From: Rhodococcus oryzae
GTDB taxonomy: Bacteria; Actinomycetota; Actinomycetes; Mycobacteriales; Mycobacteriaceae
Reading direction: 5' to 3'
Length of the DNA: 64,000 nt
Assembly: GCF_005049235.1 (NCBI RefSeq)
Contig: NZ_SUMD01000005.1
Span: 1 to 64,000 of the forward strand
Below the pieces are notes generated by a model, which was not told the origin of the DNA, did no database searches, and saw nothing but the letters and a program-made list of their open reading frames with translations. The position numbers and the translations under genes were made by a program. Each line of letters opens with the position of its first letter. The stretch's first letter is position 1. This document shows, piece after piece, positions 1 to 8,343 of the stretch.

Positions 1-20
1 TCGAGGCGGAGGTCGCCTCG

Positions 21-1868
21 TTGCTGGCCGACGTCGCTGCTCTCGACGAGGTTGCCTGGTCGTGTCGGGCGGAGAATCGGTTGGCGGCGCGGAAGGTGTT
101 GGCGGCGGGCCGGTTCTGGGAGTCGTGGATCGAGCGCGACGTCCGGTTGGGGTCGGGTGACATCGTGGACTGCGGCAATGGTGCGGTCGCGGAGTTGGCG
201 GTGCGGATGGGCTGCTCGAAGACGGTGGCGGAATCGTATGCCTCGCTGGGCATGGACCTGCGGTTGCGGCTGCCCCTGGCCCGTGCCGCGTTCGTGGCCG
301 GTGAGTTGGATCTGCCCCGGGTGCGGGCGATCAGCCGCGAGACGACGGGACTGAAGCCGGAGACGGTGGCGGCGTTGGAGCCGGGGATCGTGGCGGCGGC
401 ACGGCGGCTGACGCCGGGCCCACTGGCCGGTGAGATCGGCCGGCTGGTTGCGGAGTTTTCGGCGGAGGAGGCGGCCGCGCAGCGGGAAACGGCGCAGGAG
501 TTGGGGCGCCGGATCGTCAAGCGTTCCCGCGGCAGCATCTGGACCATCGAGGTGAATGTGTCGCCGGAGGAGGCCGAGCAGGTGATGCAGCTGGTCGCGG
601 AGTTCGCGGCCACGGTGTGTCCGCATGACAAGCGCGGTAAGCAGTGCCGGTTGGTGGATTCGGTGTTGGCGATGATGCACGGCGAGCCGTATCTGCGGTG
701 TAGTTGCGGACGCGGTGACTGCGCGCAGGCGGGCCGGGCCGCGTTGCCGGGTCGGCGGGCGCCGCTGACGCAGATCACGATCGATGTCGCGACGCTGGTG
801 GGGTTGTTGTCCGAGCCGGCGTATCTGCATGGGCACGGGTTGATCGATCCGGAGCTGGCGCGCAGGCTGGCGGCGGACGGAACGTGGCAGGCCCTGCTCA
901 CCGAGGCACTCAACCTGGCCGAGGAACTCGGACTGATCAGCCACGACGAGAACGAAAGCACGTCCACCAGAGCCGGTAGTGACGCTGACAAGAAGGACCG
1001 CTGCCCTGGCGACGGCACCGAGCAGGACGACAGCGGGCCCGTAGGACCGGTCGCCGACATCGCGGCGGAACCGGAAGCGGATGCGGACGCAGCTGAAGTC
1101 AAAGCGACGGCGGACAAGTCTGCCCACCCCGCGACTCACTCGCACACCGCCAGGGCGCCAGAACCTCCGCGGTTCTGCCTGCGCTCGTTCCTCGCCCGAG
1201 GCAGTCGCCGAAAAGCCGGGTATGTCCCCGAATTCGGGACACTTCCCGTGCCGCGACCCTGCATCGCATCACCCCCGCGGAACGCGCACCAGCACACGGC
1301 ACCGTCGGACGGCAGTGCCTCGCCGATACCTCCCGGCCGACCGGCCCCGACCAGTATCGGGACCATCACCGACGCGATCCTCGCCACCATCGATGCCGAC
1401 CCCACCCTGGCCCGAGCGCAACACCCCGACGGACACGGCGGCCTGACCGCCCCACCCGACGGCGCCCTCACCTACCGCCCCGACGCCGCCACCACCGCAC
1501 TCGTCCACGCCCGCGACGGACACTGCCGATTCCCCGGCTGCACCCGCCCCGCCGCCGGGTGCCAACTCGACCACATCATCGAATACCGGGCCCACGACCC
1601 GATCACAGGTGGCTGGACCATCGTCACCAACCTGCACTGCCTCTGCCAGTTCCACCACCAACTCAAAACCCTCGGCCTCTGGACCGTCACCGCACTACCC
1701 GGCCACGCAATGCTCTGGACCTCCACCACCGGCACCACCGCCCTCACCCTCCCCACCGGCGCCCACGGCAGCCACACCCTCACCACCCCAACCCCACGCA
1801 TCACCGGCCGCCGCGGCCACACCCCACCACCGCTACCTGCGACATCACCGGATCCGCCACCGTTCTGA
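21..1868 (+). CDS. DUF222 / HNH endonuclease family protein (5' end probably outside the window)
   Basis: Predicted member of the DUF222-HNH family, the 13E12-repeat type that is abundant in Mycobacteriales and often multicopy. The first ~300 residues are the helical DUF222 part. A low-complexity Asp/Ala/Pro-rich linker follows. The C-terminal HNH nuclease shows a zinc-knuckle CRFPGC, then LDHII and NLHCLCQFHH, which supply the metal-binding and catalytic histidines. The frame is open back to base 3, so the TTG at 21 is only the first start visible and the true start may lie left of the window. The nuclease motifs look intact, so an active DNA-nicking enzyme is possible, but the biological role of the family is unknown. 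Confidence 0.85.
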   Translation: MLADVAALDEVAWSCRAENRLAARKVLAAGRFWESWIERDVRLGSGDIVDCGNGAVAELAVRMGCSKTVAESYASLGMDLRLRLPLARAAFVAGELDLPRVRAISRETTGLKPETVAALEPGIVAAARRLTPGPLAGEIGRLVAEFSAEEAAAQRETAQELGRRIVKRSRGSIWTIEVNVSPEEAEQVMQLVAEFAATVCPHDKRGKQCRLVDSVLAMMHGEPYLRCSCGRGDCAQAGRAALPGRRAPLTQITIDVATLVGLLSEPAYLHGHGLIDPELARRLAADGTWQALLTEALNLAEELGLISHDENESTSTRAGSDADKKDRCPGDGTEQDDSGPVGPVADIAAEPEADADAAEVKATADKSAHPATHSHTARAPEPPRFCLRSFLARGSRRKAGYVPEFGTLPVPRPCIASPPRNAHQHTAPSDGSASPIPPGRPAPTSIGTITDAILATIDADPTLARAQHPDGHGGLTAPPDGALTYRPDAATTALVHARDGHCRFPGCTRPAAGCQLDHIIEYRAHDPITGGWTIVTNLHCLCQFHHQLKTLGLWTVTALPGHAMLWTSTTGTTALTLPTGAHGSHTLTTPTPRITGRRGHTPPPLPATSPDPPPF

Positions 1869-1926
1869 GACCGAAAACGCGCCCGCAGCGACTGCACCAC
1901 GCCGTCTGGTGCGGCATGCTGGGGCA

Positions 1927-3675
1927 ATGGCTTCCGTGCATCGTTTCGAGGTCTGGGCACCGATCCCGCAGAAAGTGCAGCTGCATCTCGACGGGGAGCT
2001 GCATCCGATGTCGCGGGACGAAGACGGCTGGTGGCGCGCCGCTGTCCCCGCGAAACGGGACAGCCGCTACGGCTTCGTCCTGGACGACGATCCCACGGTG
2101 CTCCCCGACCCGCGTTCGCCGCGCCAACCCGACGGCGTGCACGCGCCCTCACAACTGCACGAGGTGGACCCGGACGCCTGGACTGATCGCGGCTGGACCG
2201 GTCGCAGGCTCGCGGGCAGCGTGGCCTACGAACTGCACATCGGAACCTTCACCCCCGAGGGCACCTTCGACGCCGCCATCACCCACCTCGACCACCTCGT
2301 GGACCTCGGTGTCGGGTTCGTCGAACTGATGCCGGTGAACGGGTTCAACGGCGAACACAACTGGGGCTACGACGGCGTCCTCTGGTACACCACGCACGAG
2401 CCCTATGGCGGGCCCGACGGCCTGCAGCGGTTCGTCGACGCCTGCCACCGTCGCGGACTCGGGGTGATCCTCGACGTCGTCTACAACCACCTCGGCCCGT
2501 CCGGCAACTACCTCGACCGATACGGGCCCTACCTCGCGGATACCGAGAACCCTTGGGGCGCAGCGGTCAACATCGCGGGCCCGTTCTCGGGCGAGGTACG
2601 TCGCTACATCATCGACAACGCACTGCGCTGGCTGCGTGAGTTCCACATCGACGGACTACGCCTCGACGCCGTGCACGCGCTGGTCGATCTGACCGCCACC
2701 CATCTGCTCGAAGACCTGTCCGTCGAAACCGAAACGCTGTCAACGCATCTGCGCAGGCCGCTGACCCTGATCGCCGAGAGCGATCTCAACGATCCCGCCC
2801 TCATCGCGCCCCGGTCAGCGGGCGGCCACGGCCTCGACGCGCAGTGGAACGACGACATCCACCATGCCGTTCACGCCGCGGTGTCCGGCGAACGGCAGGG
2901 GTACTACGGCGATTTCGGCTCGATCCAGTGCCTCGCCACCACCCTGCGTCAGGGTTTCTTCCACGCGGGGACCTATTCGAGCTTCCGGGGCCGTACCCAC
3001 GGCCGGCCGCTCGACGTGCGGCTCACACCCGCCAGCTCGCTGCTGGCGTACACGTGTACGCACGACCAGGTGGGCAACCGCGCGACCGGTGATCGTCCGG
3101 GGCACTACCTGAACTCGGGCCAGCTGGCCGTCCGGGCGGCACTGGTGCTCGGCTCGCCGTACACGCCGATGCTGTTCATGGGCGAGGAATGGGGCGCGGG
3201 TACGCCCTTCCAGTACTTCACCTCACACCCCGAACCAGAGCTCGCCGAAGCCACCGCCACCGGTCGCAGGCGCGAGTTCGCCGAGCACGGCTGGCAGGTC
3301 GGCGCCATCCCGGACCCGCAAGACCCTCAGACGTTCCTGCAGTCGAAGCTGAACTGGGACGAGATCGCGGCGCCCGAGCACCATCGCCTTCTGGAGTGCT
3401 ATCGCGCCCTGATCGCGTTGCGAGCCGCACGATCGGACCTGACCGATCCGTGGCTCGAGCACCTGATCGTCGACTACGACGAGGACGAGCGGTGGATCGT
3501 GCTGCACCGCGGCAGCATTCGGATTGCCTGCAACCTCGGTCCGGACCCGGTGACGGTCCCGGTCGGCGGCCACCCACTGTTGTGGTGGGAGCCGCCGACC
3601 CAGGATGCCACCGGGTCGGCGACCGTCGTCCCCGGACATTCCTTCGCCATCCTCGACGCGGGCAGCGCCGACTAG
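1927..3675 (+). CDS. treZ: Malto-oligosyltrehalose trehalohydrolase
   Basis: GH13 hydrolase that releases trehalose from maltooligosyl-trehalose, the second step of the TreY-TreZ route from glycogen-type glucans; cytosolic. The 582-residue length is normal for TreZ. An N-terminal carbohydrate-binding-like domain (about 1-90) precedes the (beta/alpha)8 barrel. Visible GH13 motifs are LDVVYNHLG, GLRLDAVH with nucleophile D247, LIAESD with acid/base E284, and THDQVGNR with the transition-state Asp. The ATG at 1927 gives the normal N-terminus MASVHRFEVWAP; the frame extends further upstream but only through the DUF222 gene. Its stop overlaps the stop of the convergent MFS gene by 4 bases. The usual partners treX and treY are not within the 1.9 kb upstream. 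Confidence 0.95.
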   Translation: MASVHRFEVWAPIPQKVQLHLDGELHPMSRDEDGWWRAAVPAKRDSRYGFVLDDDPTVLPDPRSPRQPDGVHAPSQLHEVDPDAWTDRGWTGRRLAGSVAYELHIGTFTPEGTFDAAITHLDHLVDLGVGFVELMPVNGFNGEHNWGYDGVLWYTTHEPYGGPDGLQRFVDACHRRGLGVILDVVYNHLGPSGNYLDRYGPYLADTENPWGAAVNIAGPFSGEVRRYIIDNALRWLREFHIDGLRLDAVHALVDLTATHLLEDLSVETETLSTHLRRPLTLIAESDLNDPALIAPRSAGGHGLDAQWNDDIHHAVHAAVSGERQGYYGDFGSIQCLATTLRQGFFHAGTYSSFRGRTHGRPLDVRLTPASSLLAYTCTHDQVGNRATGDRPGHYLNSGQLAVRAALVLGSPYTPMLFMGEEWGAGTPFQYFTSHPEPELAEATATGRRREFAEHGWQVGAIPDPQDPQTFLQSKLNWDEIAAPEHHRLLECYRALIALRAARSDLTDPWLEHLIVDYDEDERWIVLHRGSIRIACNLGPDPVTVPVGGHPLLWWEPPTQDATGSATVVPGHSFAILDAGSAD

Positions 3676-5198
3676 CGCGAGCGCATCATCCGGTACACCA
3701 GCACCGCGTTGGCGAACAGGATGATCGCGGTGGCGGCCGCCGCCACGTGCATGCCGCTGACGAAGGACAGGTGCGCGGAATCGAGCAACTGCGCTCCCAC
3801 CAAGTCCGGGGCGGACTTGGCCACACTCACCGCGCCGCCGAGGGTTTCCTGAGCGGAGTGAGCGTCGTCCGTGCCGAGCGCCGACACGTCGAGCCCCTTG
3901 CGGAAGATGGCCAGCACCACGCTGCCCAGGACCGCGACACCCAGTGCGACACCGAGCTCATACGCAGTCTCGGACACCGCCGACGCCGCACCAGCGCGCT
4001 CCGGCTCCACCGAGCCGACCACCAGGTCGGAGGTCAGTGTCAGCGCGATGCCGACACCGGAGCCGGTCAGCATGAACGCGACGATGAACAGTCCCGCGCC
4101 GCCGTCGGCGTGTAGCCACAGCATCGTTGCCGCACCGATCGACGAGACCGCGAGGCCGATGCTGAGCACCACGCTCGGCTGCCAACGACGGACGAACCAG
4201 GCGGCCGCCAGCGAGAAGACGACGCTCATGGCCGTGCCCGGCAGCATCAACAGGCCCGCCTGCAACGGCGTCTTACCCAGGACCAGCTGCAGGTACTGCG
4301 ACCCGAAGAACAGCACGCCGGACAGCGCGAACACCGAGAGCAGGTTCGTGACCACCGCGGTCGAGAACGCGGGACGCGCGAACAGGCTCAGGTCGAGCAT
4401 CGGATCCGGGAGGGTGCGCTGCCGATGGATGAAGGCCCATCCGGCGGCCACGCCCACCGCGCCGATCGCTGCGAGGACCATGGTCGGGCCGTGCACGACC
4501 GACTCCTTGACGGCGTACACCAGCGGGATCATCGCCAGCATCGACAGACCGGCACTCACCAGGTCGAAGCGGCCCGGGTTGGGGTCCTTCGCCTCCGCGA
4601 TCACCATCGGACCGACGACGATCAGCACCGCCATCACCGGGATGTTGATCAGGAACACCGAGCCCCACCAGAAGTGCTCGAGCAGCCAGCCGCCGACCAG
4701 CGGCCCCGCGGCTGCACCACCACCGGCCATCGCACCCCACACGCCGATCGCGGTGGTCCGCTGACGCGGGTTGACGAAGATGGTGCGGATCAGGCCCAGC
4801 GTCGCCGGCATCAGCGTGGCACCCGAGATGCCCTGCAGCACGCGGGCCGCGATCAGCATCTCCGGGCTCACCGACCAGGCGGCGATCATCGACGCGATGC
4901 CGAAGCCGGCGGCGCCGATCAGCAGCAGCCGACGCCTGCCGATCCGGTCGCCGAGGGTGCCCATCGTGATGAGAAGGCCGGCGAGCACGAACGAGTAGAC
5001 GTCGATGATCCAGAGCAGCTGTGTGCTGCTCGGCGCGAGGTCCGCGCTGATGGACGGCATGGCGAGGTCCAGGACCGTCGCGTCCACCGAGATCAGCAGG
5101 ACGGAGAAGGCGAGAACGACCAGACCGAGCCAGTCACGGGCACTCGCCCGCACCTCTGTCGGATCGAACGTCGGGCCCTTGCCCGCGATGACAGACAC
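3672..5198 (-). CDS. MFS drug-efflux transporter, DHA2 (EmrB/QacA/LfrA-like) family
   Basis: Proton-driven multidrug exporter of the 14-helix DHA2 family in the plasma membrane. The 508-residue protein begins with a hydrophobic helix holding the family motif SVDATVLDLAMPSI (SVDxTVxNxAxP-like). Motif A, GTLGDRIGRRR, sits between helices 2 and 3, and motif C-like GGGAAAGPLVGGWL is in helix 5. I chose the GTG at 5198 because GGGAG lies 5 bases before it; an in-frame TTG at 5210 is the alternative but has no such site. It is divergent from a TetR gene, with two copies of a 19-bp operator-like repeat between them, the classic repressor-pump layout (compare LfrR/LfrA). The substrate cannot be read from sequence. 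Confidence 0.9.
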   Translation of the reverse strand: MSVIAGKGPTFDPTEVRASARDWLGLVVLAFSVLLISVDATVLDLAMPSISADLAPSSTQLLWIIDVYSFVLAGLLITMGTLGDRIGRRRLLLIGAAGFGIASMIAAWSVSPEMLIAARVLQGISGATLMPATLGLIRTIFVNPRQRTTAIGVWGAMAGGGAAAGPLVGGWLLEHFWWGSVFLINIPVMAVLIVVGPMVIAEAKDPNPGRFDLVSAGLSMLAMIPLVYAVKESVVHGPTMVLAAIGAVGVAAGWAFIHRQRTLPDPMLDLSLFARPAFSTAVVTNLLSVFALSGVLFFGSQYLQLVLGKTPLQAGLLMLPGTAMSVVFSLAAAWFVRRWQPSVVLSIGLAVSSIGAATMLWLHADGGAGLFIVAFMLTGSGVGIALTLTSDLVVGSVEPERAGAASAVSETAYELGVALGVAVLGSVVLAIFRKGLDVSALGTDDAHSAQETLGGAVSVAKSAPDLVGAQLLDSAHLSFVSGMHVAAAATAIILFANAVLVYRMMRSR

Positions 5199-5236
5199 GA
5201 TTACTCCCAAAAGTATTGATTAACGAAACTGACTGC

Positions 5237-5296
5237 ACCGTCCAGCCGGTACAGTCGCTCACTCAGGTTAGCAGCCAACCGTCCAGCCGGTACAGT
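5237..5296. promoter_or_regulatory. Two direct copies of a TetR-type operator in the MFS/TetR divergent promoter
   Basis: ACCGTCCAGCCGGTACAGT occurs identically at 5237-5255 and 5278-5296, 41 bp (about four helical turns) apart. Each copy is an imperfect dyad (ACCGT...ACAGT ends), as expected for a TetR dimer. The right copy ends just before the regulator's GTG at 5304, and both lie upstream of the pump gene, so one repressor could control both directions. The operator assignment is inferred from position and symmetry. Confidence 0.75.
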
Positions 5297-5303
5297 GATC
5301 CTC

Positions 5304-5852
5304 GTGACAGACAAGGCGGCAACTGGAACCCGCGACCGCATCCTCGACGCGCTGGAGCGCCTACTCCTCGAACGCGGCCTCTCCCAGATCACCCTCGAGG
5401 CCGTGGCCGCCGAGGCGGGCGTCTCCAAGGGCGGACTGCTCTACCATTTCCGCAGCAAAGACGCCCTGCTCGCGGGCATGGTCCGTCGCCTCGGCGAGCG
5501 CTCCGACCAGCAGCTCGCGGAGGCGGGCACCTCGGTCTCCGAGTGGTACCTGCAGACCGTGGACGCCAACACCACCAACGAGCTCGCGCTCTTCCAGTCC
5601 ACGATCGCCGCGCTGCGCTCGGTGGACGGCCAGCCTGGCGAGATCCAGCAGGCCGTCATCGACATGATGCGGTCCTGGGACGAGGGCCTGCGCGCCGAGT
5701 TCGACGACCCGGTCCAGGCCGAGATCGTGCGGCTCGTCGGCGACGGCATCTACCTCGCGGCGCTCCTCGGCCTGCCCCAACCCGACCCCGAGTTGTATCG
5801 CAAGGTCGTGGACCGCCTCCTCGGCCGAGAAGGCAACGCCGAGCCTTCCTGA
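5304..5852 (+). CDS. TetR-family transcriptional repressor of the adjacent MFS pump
   Basis: A 182-residue TetR-family dimeric regulator. The N-terminal helix-turn-helix is clear: RDRILDALERLLLERG, then ITLEAVAAEAGVSKGGLLYH, then FRSKDALL. The C-terminal ligand-binding half (about 60-180) is helical and diverges from families I know. I use the GTG at 5304 (protein starts with TDKAATGTRDR after the initiator); an in-frame GTG at 5295 would place the second operator copy inside the gene. It is divergent from the MFS gene and likely represses both it and itself through the 19-bp repeats. The inducer is unknown. The gene ends 13 bases before the convergent permease stop. Confidence 0.88.
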   Translation: MTDKAATGTRDRILDALERLLLERGLSQITLEAVAAEAGVSKGGLLYHFRSKDALLAGMVRRLGERSDQQLAEAGTSVSEWYLQTVDANTTNELALFQSTIAALRSVDGQPGEIQQAVIDMMRSWDEGLRAEFDDPVQAEIVRLVGDGIYLAALLGLPQPDPELYRKVVDRLLGREGNAEPS

Positions 5853-5865
5853 AGATGGCTTTCAC

Positions 5866-7416
5866 TCACCTCTGCGCCGCGACGTCCGCCTCGCCCGACA
5901 GCGCCGGGGTGTCCCGGGTCAGGGTGCGGCCCAGGAAAAAGTCCGGCTGGCGGAGCCGCATGATCAGCATCAGCACCGCGCCCAGCAGCAGCACACCGAA
6001 GCCCATGAAGAACACCAGCCCGATGCCGCCGATCGACGCGCCGCTGCCGTTGTCCGGGTCCATGCTCTCCCCCACCGAGATCACGAACACCGTCGCCAGC
6101 ATGATGCCGCCGAGGAGCGGGAACAGGAACTTGAACACGACATTCCTGGCGCTGGTGAAGAGCTCGTGCCGGAAGTACCAGACGCAGGCGAACGCCGTGA
6201 TGCCGTAGTACCAGCAGATCATGATCCCCAGCGCGGCAATGGTGTCCAGCAACGCCCGCTCCGACAGCAACGAGACGACGGTGTAGAACACCGCGGTCAC
6301 CACGCCCGCCACCACCGTCGCATAGGTCGGCACCAGGAAGCGCGGGTTCACCTCGGCGAGCTTGCGCGGAAACGCCCGGTACGCGCCCATCGCCAGCATC
6401 GTCCGCGCGGCAGGCAGGAACGTTGTCTGCAGGCTCGCGACCGAGGACGCGAACACGGCCAGGAACAGCATCAGGCCCGCCCAGTGGCCGAGTACCGGTT
6501 CGGCCAGCGCCCCGAACACGTTCTCGGAGTTGTCCGGATTGCCGAGACCGAGCCCCTCCTCGCCCACCCCGGCGTACATCATCACCGCGACGGCGACCAG
6601 CAGGTAGGTCACCAGGATCGACACCACGCACAGCAATCCCGCCCGGCCGGGGGTCTTCTTCGGATCCTTCGACTCCTCGCCGAGGGTGAGGCAGGTGTCC
6701 CAGCCCCAGAAGGCGAAGATCGAACCGGTGACCCCGACCACGAACGCCCCGAGGGCGAGCCCGCTGAACGGGTTGAACCAGGACGGGTCGAACGCCAGAC
6801 CCGCGGGCGCCGAACCCGAGGCCACGTGCACGAACGCGGCGACGACGAAAACAAGGAGCACCACCATCTGAAAGCCGACCAGCACGAACTGGATTCGCTG
6901 ACTCGTGGTGATGCCCCGACCCGAGATCCAGGTCGCCAACGCGAGGAACACGAGGGTGGTCGCGATGTTCACGGCCTTGTTGTCCGCCAGGTCCCCGATC
7001 GCCGGTGCGTCGAAGACCCGGGCCAGGAACAGGTAGAAGAACTCCACCGCGATCGCGGCCAGGTTGGACAGCACGACGATGGTCGCCATCACCATGCCCC
7101 ACCCGCACATCCAGCCGACGTAGGGACCGAATGCCTTGGTGGACCAGGTGAACGACGCGCCGCAGTCGGGCGATTCCGAGTTGAGCTCGCGGTACGCGTA
7201 CGCGGTGAGAAACATCGGGACGAAGCCGGCGATGAAGATGGCGGGCATCTTCAGGCCCACCGCGGCCACGATCAGGCCGATGCTCGCGGTGAGGGTGTAT
7301 CCGGGTGCCACGCAGGAGATCCCGATGACCGCCCCCGAGAACGTACCGATCTTCCCCGGTGCCAGACCCTTGGCGACCAGGCCACCCGACGCGGGCCGCT
7401 CCGCTTGATCGGTCAT
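5866..7416 (-). CDS. APC-superfamily amino acid/amine permease
   Basis: Integral membrane transporter of the amino acid-polyamine-organocation superfamily, 516 residues with about 12-13 hydrophobic helices. The first helix region, IGTFSGAVIGISCVAPGY, carries the broken-helix glycine pattern of APC proteins. The ATG at 7416 is preceded by GAGGAGG lying inside the end of the universal stress gene, with only 5 bases between the two genes; a longer open frame upstream lacks a better site. It is the last gene of the amine-oxidation operon, so the likely substrate is the diamine or GABA degraded by its neighbours; that is inference from context. Confidence 0.88.
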   Translation of the reverse strand: MTDQAERPASGGLVAKGLAPGKIGTFSGAVIGISCVAPGYTLTASIGLIVAAVGLKMPAIFIAGFVPMFLTAYAYRELNSESPDCGASFTWSTKAFGPYVGWMCGWGMVMATIVVLSNLAAIAVEFFYLFLARVFDAPAIGDLADNKAVNIATTLVFLALATWISGRGITTSQRIQFVLVGFQMVVLLVFVVAAFVHVASGSAPAGLAFDPSWFNPFSGLALGAFVVGVTGSIFAFWGWDTCLTLGEESKDPKKTPGRAGLLCVVSILVTYLLVAVAVMMYAGVGEEGLGLGNPDNSENVFGALAEPVLGHWAGLMLFLAVFASSVASLQTTFLPAARTMLAMGAYRAFPRKLAEVNPRFLVPTYATVVAGVVTAVFYTVVSLLSERALLDTIAALGIMICWYYGITAFACVWYFRHELFTSARNVVFKFLFPLLGGIMLATVFVISVGESMDPDNGSGASIGGIGLVFFMGFGVLLLGAVLMLIMRLRQPDFFLGRTLTRDTPALSGEADVAAQR

Positions 7417-7421
7417 GGTCG

Positions 7422-8294
7422 TCAGACCTCCTCTTTCGGCACGACGATCATCGGAACCGGGACGACCCGGAGCATCTTGGACACCGTCGATCCGAGGAAC
7501 AGGTGACGCGGGTGGGCAAGACGGCTGGAACCGACCATGATCAGATCGCCGTCGCTCCATTCGAGCTTGCTCACCGCCGACTCGACGTTCGCACCGTCCG
7601 CGATCACCGAGTCGACCGTGACGTCCTCGGGCAGGCCAGATCTCGCGGACTCGAGGACCTCGGCTGCGTGCGCGATGGCCCGTTGGCGGACCGACTCCGG
7701 CGTGTCCGAGCGCCTGCGCCGGGACATGTCGAGGGCCACCAGCGACACCAGCCGCAGCGGGGCCATCGACCGCCTGCTCACCCCCACCGCCTCCCGCAAC
7801 AGCAGCCCGGCGCCCGCGCGGGTGCCCACCGCGCAGGTGACGCTGCGGATCGCCTTTGCGGTCGAATGCCGCATGCCCCGCGGCGCGAGCGCCATGGGCA
7901 GGTGCGCGCAGTGCAACAGTTCGCCGGTGACCGACCCGATCGAGTGCCGCCCCAGCAGCCCGTCCCCGGAAGCCCCGATGACGATCATCTCCGCGTCGAG
8001 CTCGTCGGCGATGTCGAGCAACCCCTGGGCGAAGGACTCGTTGGAACGCAGGTGGGTCCGAACGGTGATGTCATCGGGAACGGTCGCGCGCGCCTCCACC
8101 AGCCAATCCACCGCCTGATCGGAGAGCAACTCCTCGTAGGCCGAGTCGACGGGGATCCTCGTGGGCACCGGCTCCTCGTCGGGTAGCACCAGGCAGATGT
8201 CGATCTCGGCACCGAGACTCCGGGCCAGCAGAACACCGAGCGCGAGACCGTCCGCGCCGCTGGGAGTCGCGAGATACCCCACTACCAATCGCAT
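7422..8294 (-). CDS. Tandem-domain universal stress protein
   Basis: Two UspA-type domains in one 290-residue chain (about 1-140 and 150-290). Nucleotide-binding loops are visible in each: VIGASGDG followed by GRHSIGS in the first and MVGSSRLAHPRHLFLGST in the second, matching the G-2X-G-9X-G(S/T) ATP-binding pattern loosely. The ATG at 8294 has GGTGG 5 bases upstream; an in-frame GTG at 8306 has a poorer site. It sits between the copper amine oxidase and the permease genes, in the same orientation with short gaps (49 and 5 bases). A role in sensing or buffering peroxide or aldehyde stress from the oxidase, or in controlling the permease, is plausible but unproved. Confidence 0.88.
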   Translation of the reverse strand: MRLVVGYLATPSGADGLALGVLLARSLGAEIDICLVLPDEEPVPTRIPVDSAYEELLSDQAVDWLVEARATVPDDITVRTHLRSNESFAQGLLDIADELDAEMIVIGASGDGLLGRHSIGSVTGELLHCAHLPMALAPRGMRHSTAKAIRSVTCAVGTRAGAGLLLREAVGVSRRSMAPLRLVSLVALDMSRRRRSDTPESVRQRAIAHAAEVLESARSGLPEDVTVDSVIADGANVESAVSKLEWSDGDLIMVGSSRLAHPRHLFLGSTVSKMLRVVPVPMIVVPKEEV

Positions 8295-8343
8295 GTCGGC
8301 CACCAATCGTCGGTGAGCGGTCAGGAACTTCAGCAGTGCACGA

